Positions 16,219-24,549 of a stretch of 64,000 nucleotides of DNA are shown here, piece after piece. Source of the stretch: Metabacillus schmidteae. GTDB taxonomy: Bacteria > Bacillota > Bacilli > Bacillales > Bacillaceae. The stretch lies in contig NZ_CAESCH010000001.1 of assembly GCF_903166545.1 (NCBI RefSeq), positions 1,244,001-1,308,000 on the forward strand, given 5' to 3'. Position numbers and translations under genes: made by a program. Each line of letters starts with the position of its first letter. Within the stretch, counting starts at the first letter, position 1. Below the pieces are notes generated by a model. That model was not told the DNA's origin, did not search any database, and saw only the letters and a program-made list of their open reading frames with translations.

Positions 16219-17787
16219 ATGTTTAGAAATTATACCATGAATCAATTAGTTCTGCCTTTAGATTTAGAAGTAAAATTACAAAAAAATGATATCGCCTTCC
16301 ATGTCCATCATTTAGTTGAAAGTATTCCTCATGAAGCGTTCGAACCATTTCTTCGAAATGAGGGTTGCCCTGCCTATCATCCACGCATGATGCTAAAAAT
16401 TATCTTATGCGCCTACTCACAATCTGTTTTTTCAGGACGTAAAATTGAATCCCTATTAAAAGACAGTATCCGTATGATGTGGTTAGCTCAAGGATATGAA
16501 CCCAGCTACCGTACAATCAACCGATTCCGTGTTCAACCAGAAGTGAAAGAATTAATTCGCCAGTGTTTCGTCCAATTCCGTTGTCAATTAATTGAAGAAA
16601 AACTTATCGATCAAGAAGCGATTTTTATCGATGGTACAAAGATTGAAGCGAATGCGAATAAATTTACGTTTGTCTGGAAGAAATCGGTTGAGAAATATCA
16701 TCAAAGTTTAATTGAAAAGTCAAACCAGCTATACCATGAGCTACTTGAGAACGAAATCATACCTGAAATTGAACGTGAAAGCGATGAACAGTTATCATTA
16801 GAAGAGCTCACTGAAGTTGTTCAAAAAGTGGACGATGTCGTAACCGCATATGATAAACAAATTGAAGCATCGTCAGACGTTACAGAACGAAAAGCTTTAA
16901 GAAATGATCGTAAATATCCAAAACAAATCCGTAAACAGTTGATTGATTTTGTCATGAGAAAAAAGAAATACCAACAAGACCTTGAAATCCTTGGTGCGCG
17001 GAATAGCTATTCTAAAACAGATCCAGAAGCAACATTTATGCGAATGAAAGACGATTATATGAAAAATGGACAATTGAAGGCAGGTTATAATGTACAAATC
17101 GCCACGGAAGGTCAATACTCGCTTGCCTATAGTTTATTTTCTAACCCAACAGATACGCATACGTTAATTCCATTTCTAGATGAGATTGAGCAGCATTATT
17201 TCGAGTTGCCAAAACACCTTGTCGCAGATGCAGGTTATGGTAGTGAACAAAACTATAATGATATCCTTTTGAACAGAAAACGAGAAGCACTTATTACGTA
17301 TAATATGTATTTGAAAGAACAAAAGAAAAAGCACAAACAAAACAAATTTAATCCCGACAACTGGCAGTATGATGAGGAAACAGATACATATACATGCCCT
17401 AATCAGAAACGCCTTGAATTTCAATATCATTCTGTCCGTAATGACCGTACAGGCTTCAAACGGAATTATAAAATCTATGAATCTGAGGACTGTACAGGAT
17501 GCCCATTCCGTTCATCATGTACAAAAGCAAAAGAAGGTAACAATCGAAAAATAATGGTGAATGAAAAATGGGAACAGCAAAAAGAATATGTAAGAGTGAA
17601 GCTTTCAGAAGAAGAAACGAGTGCCATCTATCGAAAACGTAAAATCGATGTGGAACCAGTTTTTGGATTCTTGAAGGCCAATTTGCGTTTCACTCGATTT
17701 TCGGTACGAGGAAAACCGAAGGTTGAAAACGAAATGGGACTCGCGTTAATGGCAGTGAATTTAAGAAAATTCACTGCCAACAACTAA
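16219..17787 (+). CDS. IS1182-family transposase
   Basis: This 522-residue DDE transposase has the N-terminal DUF772-type domain (about 40-125: HHLVESIPHEAFEPF, HPRMMLKIILCAYSQ, GYEPSYRTINRF). The catalytic part includes FIDGTKIEANANKFTFVWKK, then a charged coiled-coil insert, DPEATFMRMKD, GYNVQIATE, VADAGYGSEQN and a C-terminal zinc-like CTGCPFRSSCTKA. The acidic residues in D-G-T-K, D-A-G-Y and the final VEPVFGFLKANLRFTRF block are present, so the enzyme looks active. ATG after GAAAGAAGGG. Confidence 0.95.
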   Translation: MFRNYTMNQLVLPLDLEVKLQKNDIAFHVHHLVESIPHEAFEPFLRNEGCPAYHPRMMLKIILCAYSQSVFSGRKIESLLKDSIRMMWLAQGYEPSYRTINRFRVQPEVKELIRQCFVQFRCQLIEEKLIDQEAIFIDGTKIEANANKFTFVWKKSVEKYHQSLIEKSNQLYHELLENEIIPEIERESDEQLSLEELTEVVQKVDDVVTAYDKQIEASSDVTERKALRNDRKYPKQIRKQLIDFVMRKKKYQQDLEILGARNSYSKTDPEATFMRMKDDYMKNGQLKAGYNVQIATEGQYSLAYSLFSNPTDTHTLIPFLDEIEQHYFELPKHLVADAGYGSEQNYNDILLNRKREALITYNMYLKEQKKKHKQNKFNPDNWQYDEETDTYTCPNQKRLEFQYHSVRNDRTGFKRNYKIYESEDCTGCPFRSSCTKAKEGNNRKIMVNEKWEQQKEYVRVKLSEEETSAIYRKRKIDVEPVFGFLKANLRFTRFSVRGKPKVENEMGLALMAVNLRKFTANN

Positions 17788-17894
17788 GGTAATAGAAGAA
17801 TTTTCCTCATAAATAGAGAAAGGTGAATTTGAGTATCCTCAAATTCACCTTTCTCACTATTTGAAGCTAGTTATGTCCCAGCCTCTTTCTCATT

Positions 17895-18569
17895 TTAAAA
17901 GGATTGGACGTGCAATCCTGTTCCTTCCAACCACTCTGCGTATAGTACTTCCTCAGTCCTAAAAATATTCTGTTGCTTTAATTGTTCATCAAGCCAAGTG
18001 TAATTAAAACCGGCTTCAATTAAATTTTGTTTCAATACTTTTCCATCGCTAATAAGGGTAATCGGAATTTTCACTTTTTCTTGAGGCAGTTGAAGATCTG
18101 ACTTAGTCGGATTTTCATACTCCGCCTTTTTAAGAATACTAACTGTTCCGTCTGTTTCCAAAACAGCATACTCCAATTCCCGAATCGAAAAAACGCCCTT
18201 TGATCGTATTAAATGTTGCAATTGATTGATATCCAGCTTACACTTTTTTAAACTGTCTCTTAGTATTTGACCCTCTCTAATAATAATCGTTGGTTTTCCT
18301 TCTAGAAATCCCCTTGTCTTACTCCATTTTTGGGTAATGATTTCTAAAGTAAAGATTAAAATCCCCCAGACAGTAACTGCATATATAACATCAACAATAT
18401 CGACGTGATCATCAAATACAGCATTACCAACTAATTCGCCTAACACAAGGGCAGAGATAAAATCAAAGGCTGTAATCTGTGTGATTTGTGTTTTACCTAA
18501 GACTCTCGTGATAACAAATAGAGCAATAAATCCAAAGAAGAGTTCAATTGTTATTTGTCCAAAATGCAT
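17895..18569 (-). CDS. DUF421 membrane protein, paralogue
   Basis: This 224-residue protein has the same plan as the gene at 11720. Three N-terminal membrane segments come first (about 5-22, 36-52, 60-78), then LEGKPTIIIREGQILRDSLKK and RELEYAVLETDGTVSILKKAE. The start at 18569 is chosen because GGAGG lies 9 bp upstream; an upstream ATG at 18620 lacks a ribosome site. Its 3' end lies only 7 bp from the IS right end, so the native terminator may have been replaced by the IS hairpin. Role unknown. Confidence 0.83.
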   Translation of the reverse strand: MHFGQITIELFFGFIALFVITRVLGKTQITQITAFDFISALVLGELVGNAVFDDHVDIVDVIYAVTVWGILIFTLEIITQKWSKTRGFLEGKPTIIIREGQILRDSLKKCKLDINQLQHLIRSKGVFSIRELEYAVLETDGTVSILKKAEYENPTKSDLQLPQEKVKIPITLISDGKVLKQNLIEAGFNYTWLDEQLKQQNIFRTEEVLYAEWLEGTGLHVQSF

Positions 18570-18725
18570 GTCTAAAACCTCCGTCGGCACATGTCCATAT
18601 ATAGTATCTTTAGCGTCCATATACTTTTTATACGAAAAGAATTTAATAGGAAGTTTTGAAATAAAAAAAGCATATCTAGCAAAGAATAATAAAAAAATTC
18701 TTCATCTAAAGAAGGAGGGAGACAA

Positions 18726-19739
18726 GTGTCAGAAGGCTACAACACGCTTACCTCAACTGAAATCGCATCACTTTGGACGACCTATATGAACGAAAGCATG
18801 GTAAAGACCATGTTAACACATATGCTTATTGACATAGAGGATAAGGAAATAAAAGCGGGAGTCCAGCAATCTTATGAAATGGCCAAAAATAATGTGGATT
18901 TCTTAGCTGATTTTTTCCAAGAGCAAAAATATGCGAAACCAATGGGGTTTACAGATGAAGATCTTTATACAAATGTACCAAAATTATATTCTGATACATT
19001 TTCCTTAATCTATGTTAATCACATGTCAAAGGTTGCAATGCTTGGCTACTCAGGCTTTTTAGCTATGTGTGTGAGAGAGGATGTAAGACAGTTTTTCACA
19101 AAATGTTTGCAACAGGCAGCAAACTTATATAATTCTACTGTTGAAACAGCTTTATCTAAAGGGTTCTATGTTCAAGCACCATACATAGAAGTACCAGAAG
19201 AAATTGACTATGTGGATACGAAAAAATATCTTAGTGGATTAAATCCTTTTGCAGAGAAACGGCCATTAAATGCAATTGAAATTTCTCATTTATACTTGAA
19301 CATCCAAACCAATTCGATCGGCAGTAAATTATGCTTAAGCTTCGGGCAAACATCGCAAAATAAGGAAGTACAGGAATATATGATAAGAGGAAGCGAGATT
19401 TCCAAAAAACATGTGGAAATATTCGGGAAAACATTAGCGGAAAGTGACCTCATCGCTCCGGGTTCTCCGGATGTTTGTGTAAGTGATTCTACTTCACAAA
19501 CATACTCAGATAAGTTAATGATGTTTCAAATGTCATTACTTAGTGCTGCAGGTACAGGGAATTACTCAACTGCTGCAGCCGCAAGTCAACGAGCGGATTT
19601 AGCGGTGAATTATGAGAGGCTATCTGTAGAAATTGCAGAATTTGCAAAAACCGGGGCAGATATTATGATAAAAAATAATTGGCTGGAGCAGCCGCCGGGA
19701 TTAAAGGATCGAAAAAAGCTTGTGAAAAAGGAAGTATAG
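18726..19739 (+). CDS. DUF3231 family protein (two tandem domains)
   Basis: This 337-residue protein is made of two DUF3231 repeats of about 165 residues. Each starts with TSTEIASLWTTYMNESM or NAIEISHLYLNIQTNSIGSKL and ends with a conserved acidic helix. The fold is predicted to be a four-helix, ferritin-like bundle. Members are abundant in spore formers and may be coat-associated, but the activity is not known. Start GTG, AAGGAGGGAG upstream. Monocistronic, convergent with yjcF. Confidence 0.82.
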   Translation: MSEGYNTLTSTEIASLWTTYMNESMVKTMLTHMLIDIEDKEIKAGVQQSYEMAKNNVDFLADFFQEQKYAKPMGFTDEDLYTNVPKLYSDTFSLIYVNHMSKVAMLGYSGFLAMCVREDVRQFFTKCLQQAANLYNSTVETALSKGFYVQAPYIEVPEEIDYVDTKKYLSGLNPFAEKRPLNAIEISHLYLNIQTNSIGSKLCLSFGQTSQNKEVQEYMIRGSEISKKHVEIFGKTLAESDLIAPGSPDVCVSDSTSQTYSDKLMMFQMSLLSAAGTGNYSTAAAASQRADLAVNYERLSVEIAEFAKTGADIMIKNNWLEQPPGLKDRKKLVKKEV

Positions 19740-19771
19740 AAAAAAAGCTAACCAAATAAGTTAGCTTTTTT
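19740..19771. terminator. Bidirectional terminator DUF3231 / yjcF
   Basis: AAAAAAAGCTAAC / GTTAGCTTTTTT stem with a 7-base loop, flanked by A and T tracts; overlaps the last codons of yjcF. Confidence 0.85.
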
Positions 19772-20195
19772 CTATTTCTTTTATCATTGTCACATGAGGG
19801 ATACCTGCATCCATAAACTCTTCTGATACAACCTCATAGCCTAATTTTTCATAAAAGGAAATGGCGTGTGTTTGTGCGTTTAGCTTAAGTTTGCTAACAC
19901 CTTGTTGGATGGCAATTTCCTCTAATTTTTCAACGATGATTCGACCGGCACCGTTTTTGCGATTTGCTGATAAAACACAAATTCTTTCAAGCTTTCCTAT
20001 GCCATCGACAATGCGTACACGACCGGCACCGGCAGGCTTTTGACTGTCATCATATAACACGACATGTTCTGCTTCATTTTCAAATTGATCAATTTCTTCT
20101 TCGGCAGGAACTTGTTGTTCGTCTACAAAAACAGTGTATCTTACTGAAAATGCATCATCTAGTTGTTCTTTTGTTGTCACTTGTTGTATGTTCAA
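19761..20195 (-). CDS. yjcF: GNAT-family N-acetyltransferase YjcF
   Basis: This 144-residue single-domain GNAT has VRYTVFVDEQQVPAEEEID (N-terminal acceptor region) and GRVRIVDGIGKLERICVLSANRKNGAGR. The latter carries the acetyl-CoA pyrophosphate loop (R/Q-x-x-G-x-G/A). HAISFYEKLGYE marks the end of the fold. Substrate unknown. It follows yjcG by 3 bp, forming the conserved yjcH-yjcG-yjcF order on the minus strand. Confidence 0.88.
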   Translation of the reverse strand: MNIQQVTTKEQLDDAFSVRYTVFVDEQQVPAEEEIDQFENEAEHVVLYDDSQKPAGAGRVRIVDGIGKLERICVLSANRKNGAGRIIVEKLEEIAIQQGVSKLKLNAQTHAISFYEKLGYEVVSEEFMDAGIPHVTMIKEIEKS

Positions 20196-20198
20196 TTA

Positions 20199-20714
20199 TT
20201 AGCTTTCCTTTCCGAGTAAAAATGTTTCATGGACAGTCCAAGTCCCGTTTTCTAATTGATATAAAAGGTGAAAACGGTCAATGATTTCTTCATGATGAAT
20301 ATCTAACATTTTGAGGTTCCCTAAAACATCTGAGTGTTCATCATCTGATAAGTTTTGACCAATTGTAATATGTGGAACAAACGCATATTCCGGATTGCTT
20401 TCCAGTGAACCTGTATGTAACTGATCATGAAGAGCTTTAAGCTCATCTGTAGGGTCTACTTTTAAATAAATGACGTTATTCACTGGTGAAAAAGAGCTTA
20501 CCTTTTTAATGGAAATGTGTAATGGCTTTGTAGATTCAGCGACTTTACGCAATTCTTTTGCAATAGTCTTGATCTCATTATCTTCTGATTCAAATGGAGT
20601 CTTTAATGTTAAATGCGGCGGGACTAAAGCGTAATGAGTGTCATAGCGTTTTCGATAAGAATTGGCAAGATCCTGCAGTTTTTTAGATGGAAAAAGGGCA
20701 ATTCCGTATTTCAT
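20199..20714 (-). CDS. yjcG: 2H phosphoesterase-superfamily protein YjcG
   Basis: This 171-residue protein belongs to the LigT/2H phosphoesterase fold. The two catalytic H-x-T motifs are present ([10 protein letters not shown], about residues 33-42, and PHITIGQNL, about 114-122). Such proteins act on 2',3'-cyclic or 2'-5' RNA phosphates, but the natural substrate of YjcG is not known. GGAGGGAATGAC precedes the ATG. The downstream yjcF starts 3 bp later, so they are coupled. Confidence 0.88.
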   Translation of the reverse strand: MKYGIALFPSKKLQDLANSYRKRYDTHYALVPPHLTLKTPFESEDNEIKTIAKELRKVAESTKPLHISIKKVSSFSPVNNVIYLKVDPTDELKALHDQLHTGSLESNPEYAFVPHITIGQNLSDDEHSDVLGNLKMLDIHHEEIIDRFHLLYQLENGTWTVHETFLLGKES

Positions 20715-20798
20715 GTCATTCCCTCCTAACGAGTCATTATAGTGTTAGTATATCAAATTTTTGAAAATAAACATATGTACGTAAGAAGTGTGAAAAAA

Positions 20799-21524
20799 TT
20801 ACTCAAATATTTGTTTGAAAATAGGTGTTAATGAAGGCTGCCAATACTTCCACGTATGATCGCCATCAAATTCTTCATACGTATAAGAGAATTTCTTTTT
20901 TTTAATTGCTTTTGAAAGCTCGCGATTTGGTGTTAGAAAATCAGCGATTTCACCATTAGTTGTTTTTACAGCTGTTTCTTGTTTTCCGATTTGATGATAA
21001 ACAATAGGTCGGGTAGGTGAAGTGAAGTTTTCCACTGCTTCCAACACATCATCATTTACAAAAGGTGATTGCAGAATAAGCTTACCAAAAATATTCGGAT
21101 ACGTTAAGCCTGTTAGCAATGAAACTGTTGCCCCTAAGGAATCCCCGATAAGAGCACGTCCGTATCCGACTTGGTAGGATGGAAATTCCTCATCCAGATA
21201 TGGAACAAGCTCATGTGCAAGAAAGCGTACATATTGCTTCACTTTTACACCATTTGGATGGTATTTATCCCTTCGTTCCTCCACATTGTTATATGGAATT
21301 CCTATAACAATGACATTTTCAATTTCTTCCTCTTTCATGAGCGCTTCGATTTGTCTCCCAACACGTCCCAGCTTGAAATAATCCTGTCCATCCTGTGCAA
21401 TTAGTAAACTATACTTATATAAAGGAGAAAAATTTGCCGGCAGATAAATAAGTAATGTTACCTCTTCATCTAATGAAGCTGAATAAAAGGAACGCTCCTC
21501 TATAATCCCTGTTTGTTTACTCAT
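20799..21524 (-). CDS. yjcH: Esterase-like alpha/beta hydrolase YjcH
   Basis: This 241-residue protein is of the esterase D/enterochelin-esterase type. It shows YLPANFSPLYKYSLLIAQDGQDYF, the nucleophile elbow GDSLGA (Ser at about 129) and a C-terminal GDHTWKYWQ with the catalytic His. The start at 21524 matches the B. subtilis length (240) and has GGAGGG 6 bp upstream; the frame continues 22 codons further without support. Substrate unknown. Confidence 0.87.
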   Translation of the reverse strand: MSKQTGIIEERSFYSASLDEEVTLLIYLPANFSPLYKYSLLIAQDGQDYFKLGRVGRQIEALMKEEEIENVIVIGIPYNNVEERRDKYHPNGVKVKQYVRFLAHELVPYLDEEFPSYQVGYGRALIGDSLGATVSLLTGLTYPNIFGKLILQSPFVNDDVLEAVENFTSPTRPIVYHQIGKQETAVKTTNGEIADFLTPNRELSKAIKKKKFSYTYEEFDGDHTWKYWQPSLTPIFKQIFE

Positions 21525-21696
21525 GATTTCCCTCCTGATGCATATATGTTTGAAACCCCTTTCTATTTTAACACGCATAAGTAGTTTCATCCTTAAAAAT
21601 GCATATAGAAAAAATTTTGAGAAACAGGTTTGAAAAATTGGGACAAGGGAATGTACATAGTAAACCTATTTAAAAAAGAGTGAGAGGAGAATCACA

Positions 21697-21975
21697 ATGA
21701 AAAAACAAGCCTTATCAAAGAGGACAGTGGTTTTATCCGGTGTTGCACTATCAACAATAGGTGTTACTTCATATTTGTTAAAAGATGAAAAACGAAAAAA
21801 TAAGATGAATTATGAAATACAACGCATGAAAAATAAAGCAAAAATACTTTTATCTAGAAAAGAACCAGTTATGGAAAAAGCCGGCCACCCTGATCCATAT
21901 GATATTGATGATAATACAATGGTGGCGGAAGGATCTATGTATGCTGTAAATTATTTTAATGAAAAAACAAAGTGA
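21697..21975 (+). CDS. Small single-span membrane protein, unknown
   Basis: This 92-residue protein has a positively charged start, one hydrophobic helix (about 10-26, VVLSGVALSTIGVTSYLL), a basic segment and an acidic C-terminus ending in a DPYDIDDNTMVAEGSMY segment. It resembles many small Bacillus membrane proteins, with no family that I can name. GAGAGGAGA ribosome site and a following terminator support it as a single gene. Confidence 0.65.
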   Translation: MKKQALSKRTVVLSGVALSTIGVTSYLLKDEKRKNKMNYEIQRMKNKAKILLSRKEPVMEKAGHPDPYDIDDNTMVAEGSMYAVNYFNEKTK

Positions 21976-21976
21976 G

Positions 21977-22003
21977 CCGACGAATTTGTCGGTTTTTATT
22001 TTT
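21977..22003 (+). terminator. Terminator
   Basis: CCGAC (21977-21981) / GTCGG (21988-21992) with a T-rich tail. Confidence 0.75.
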
Positions 22004-22084
22004 GTTAAAACGTGCCTAACTCCTTGTACAAAGGGCACAAGGTCATAAGCATTCTTGAATTAAAGATAAAGAACATTTTCTCAT

Positions 22085-22740
22085 TCGAAAGGATAAGTGC
22101 ATACGGACAAAAGGGAAATATGCTTTCGAAAGAGGTGTGAATTGTAATAATAATCCAAATGTGTATCGTTTTGAAGTGGAAAAGGTGCTAAAAGCATACG
22201 GAAAAAGGAATGTGAATGCTTTTTTAAAGATAGCTAGTATAAAACCTTTCGCAAAATCGAGGAAAAGATAAATATGAATCTAAAAGTAGTGTGAATTGTA
22301 ATAATAATCCAAATATGTATCTTTTTTAAGTAGAAAAGTGCTAAAAGCATACGAAAATAAGGAATGTGAATGCATCTATATAGAAAGCCAGCATAAAACC
22401 TTCCGTAAGATCCAAAAAAAGGAAAATATGCTCACGGAAGTGGTGTGAATTGTAATAATAATCCAAATGTGAATCTCTTTTAAGCAGAAAAGTGCTAAAA
22501 GCATACGAAAATAAGGAATGTGAATGCATCTATAAGAAAGCAAGTATAAAACCTTTCGCAAAAGCCAAAAAAAGGGAAATGTGCTTTCGAAAGAGGTGTG
22601 AATTGTAAAAATAATCCAAATATGTATCGTTTTTAAATGGAAAAGGTGCTAAAAGCATACGGAAAAAAGGAATGTGAATGCTTTTATAAAGAAAGCCAGT
22701 ATAAAACCATTCGCGAAATCCAAATAAAGGGAAAAAGTGA
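22085..22740. repeat. Tandem array of ~154-bp intergenic repeats
   Basis: Four units begin with GTGTGAATTGTAA at 22135, 22289, 22443 and 22596 (spacings 154, 154, 153). Each contains ATAATCCAAAT, GCTAAAAGCATACG, GGAATGTGAATGC, and GTATAAAACC followed by TTCGCAAA or TTCCGTAA. A partial unit (TTCGAAAGGATAAG... to TTTCGAAAGAG) precedes the first. Units differ by scattered substitutions. No open reading frame with a ribosome site runs through them, so this is a non-coding array of unknown role between a small membrane gene and the metI riboswitch. Confidence 0.85.
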
Positions 22741-22930
22741 ATACCAAGAGCTTCTAATCCCTGTCGGGGCGGAGTAAGGAGCTTGCACTTTTCTTAAATT
22801 GGATGAAAAATATACCTGTGTTACCATTACAATTGAACATACAAGTCAAACTATTACGATAATTATATTGCAATATATACATAAATCATGTAAAGTAGTA
22901 AAAAAAGTAAATCAAAAATTTCATATATTT

Positions 22931-23354
22931 CTTATCAAGAGAGGCAGAGGGACTGGCCCTATGAAGCCTCAGCAACCGGTTCATAACGAGTGAAGATCTG
23001 GTGATTAATATTTACTGTTTTAGCAGATACCTATGTTGGTTTTTAAAAGCACCGACAGATGATGAAAAATGAAGCGAACAAAGCGGTTTTGTTTGTTCGA
23101 AGCATTTTTCATCATCTGTCGCAGGCTTGCATCGCAAGCCGCAAGCACTTGCGTGCTTTTAAAAGCCCCACTTAAACAAATTAAGTAGGTTCTAGGTTCC
23201 TAGTAAATATTAAGTTAACGTATTCTATTAAGATCTTCCACGAGTGCCAAGGTGCTAAATCCAGCAAGCAACACCAGCTTTATGCTTGAGAGATAAGAAG
23301 AAGCGCACTTAAAACATACAGTCTTCTTCTTAACGAGGAAGGCTTTTTATTTTG
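22931..23354 (+). promoter_or_regulatory. S-box (SAM-I) riboswitch with a large P3 insertion
   Basis: The aptamer has P1 (CTTATCAAGAGAG with GCTTGAGAGATAAG at 23284-23297), the invariant GAGGGACTGGCCC of P2, GCAACCGG of J2/3, and P4 AAGGTGCTAAATCCAGCAAGC. Between them the P3 arm is extended to about 250 nt. The expression platform is visible. AAGAAGAAG overlapping the 3' side of P1 can pair with CTTCTTCTT (antiterminator). Alternatively CTTCTTC (23323-23329) pairs with GAGGAAG (23335-23341) ahead of a T-run (terminator). It should turn off metI-metC when S-adenosylmethionine is abundant. Confidence 0.93.
23041..23164. repeat. Cloverleaf-like structured insertion in the P3 arm
   Basis: A 12-bp closing helix (TTTTAAAAGCAC 23041-23052 with GTGCTTTTAAAA 23153-23164) encloses three abutting hairpins. 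They are a 19-bp perfect stem at 23053-23071/23103-23121 topped by CGAACAAA/TTTGTTCG, a GGCTTGC/GCAAGCC stem at 23124-23140, and a small GCAA/TTGC stem at 23141-23152. Almost no base is unpaired at the junction. Confidence 0.8.
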
Positions 23355-23424
23355 TCCCAGTGGGATAACGAACGCTTTCTCTCAATGCCCATAATGATTA
23401 ATACAACTTTTAGGAGTGAGAAAC

Positions 23425-24549
23425 ATGAGCAAACGAATTGAAACGAAATTAGCGCAAATTGGGAATCGAAGTGAAAATGTGACAGGTACTGTTAGCCCGC
23501 CAGTCTATTTTTCTACAGCTTATCGTCATGCAGGAATTGGAGAATCAACCGGGTTTGACTATATCCGTACAGGAAATCCAACCAGATTACTTGTTGAGCA
23601 GGCGATTGCTGATTTAGAACACGGTGATCGAGGATTTGCTTTTAGCTCAGGTATGGCTGCAATCCAAACGATCATGGCATTATTCCAAAGTGGTGATGAA
23701 TTAATCGTTTCTTCTGATTTATATGGTGGAACATATCGTTTGTTTGAAAGAGAGTGGAGAAAATACGGATTATCTTTTCAATACGATGATTTCACAAATC
23801 CAACAGAAACTGAAAAGCTAATTAATGAAAAAACAAAAGCCTTATTCATTGAAACACCAACAAATCCATTAATGCAGGAAACGGATATAAAAGAATTAGT
23901 ATCAATCGCTAAAAAACATGAAATATTAGTGATTGTTGATAACACATTTTATACGCCGGTGTTACAAACACCAATTTTAGATGGTGCAGACATTGTGATT
24001 CATAGTGCAACCAAATATTTAGGTGGCCACAATGACGTACTTGCCGGATTAGTTGTGACAAAAGGTCAGGAATTAAGTGATGAATTTTTTCAACATCAAA
24101 ATGCAATTGGAGCAGTTTTATCTCCATTTGATTCATGGTTATTAATGAGAGGAATGAAGACATTATCACTTCGCATGAGACAGCATCAGCAAAATGCTCA
24201 GCAAGTGTCACAGTTTTTAGAGGAGCATCCTGATGTACTTGATGTCCTTTACCCGGGAAAAGGTGGAATGCTTTCGTTCCGTTTGCAGGATGAAACATGG
24301 GTAAATCCATTTTTGAAAAATCTAAAGACTATCACATTTGCTGAAAGCTTAGGCGGGATTGAAAGCTTTATCACCTATCCAGCTACACAAACTCATATGG
24401 ACATTCCTCTGGACATTCGAATTGCAAATGGTGTCTGTAACAAATTGCTGCGCTTCTCGGTAGGTGTGGAGCACGCAGAGGATATTATAGAAGATTTAGC
24501 ACAAGCATTTAAAGCGATGAAGGAGGCGGTAGCAGTTGAGCAATCATGA
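23425..24549 (+). CDS. metI: Cystathionine gamma-synthase / O-acetylhomoserine thiolyase MetI
   Basis: This 374-residue PLP enzyme joins an activated homoserine with cysteine (or sulfide) on the way to methionine. Cys/Met-metabolism family motifs are present: SSGMAAIQTIM, YGGTYRLFE, ETPTNPLMQ, DNTF, and HSATKYLGGHNDVLAG with the PLP lysine. Length equals B. subtilis MetI (373). The ATG at 23425 lies 6 bp behind TAGGAGTGAG; an upstream in-frame GTG would overlap that site. It overlaps metC by 14 bp and is controlled by the S-box upstream. Confidence 0.94.
   Translation: MSKRIETKLAQIGNRSENVTGTVSPPVYFSTAYRHAGIGESTGFDYIRTGNPTRLLVEQAIADLEHGDRGFAFSSGMAAIQTIMALFQSGDELIVSSDLYGGTYRLFEREWRKYGLSFQYDDFTNPTETEKLINEKTKALFIETPTNPLMQETDIKELVSIAKKHEILVIVDNTFYTPVLQTPILDGADIVIHSATKYLGGHNDVLAGLVVTKGQELSDEFFQHQNAIGAVLSPFDSWLLMRGMKTLSLRMRQHQQNAQQVSQFLEEHPDVLDVLYPGKGGMLSFRLQDETWVNPFLKNLKTITFAESLGGIESFITYPATQTHMDIPLDIRIANGVCNKLLRFSVGVEHAEDIIEDLAQAFKAMKEAVAVEQS

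Larger units (their letters stand above)
16063..17887 (+). mobile_element. IS1182-family insertion sequence
   Basis: Terminal inverted repeats AAGAGGCTGGGACAAAAC (16063-16080) and GTTATGTCCCAGCCTCTT (17870-17887) bound a ~1.83-kb element with one intact transposase. Just inside the ends are two terminator-like hairpins: AAAGCCGGTGAAATTTTAC / GTAAAATTTCACCGGCTTT (about 16097-16140) and AGGTGAATTTGAG / CTCAAATTCACCT (17821-17850). No target-site duplication could be confirmed by eye. The left-end context 'aagttaccacac' recurs at 27305, marking a related remnant. Confidence 0.9.

Noticed and set aside
22341..22561. Open frames on the minus strand inside the repeat array
   Set aside because: They recur only because the repeat recurs, lack ribosome sites and have Tyr/Phe/His-rich low-quality sequence.
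22085..22740. Tandem array as a CRISPR
   Set aside because: Units are ~154 bp without short identical repeats and unique spacers, and no cas genes are nearby.
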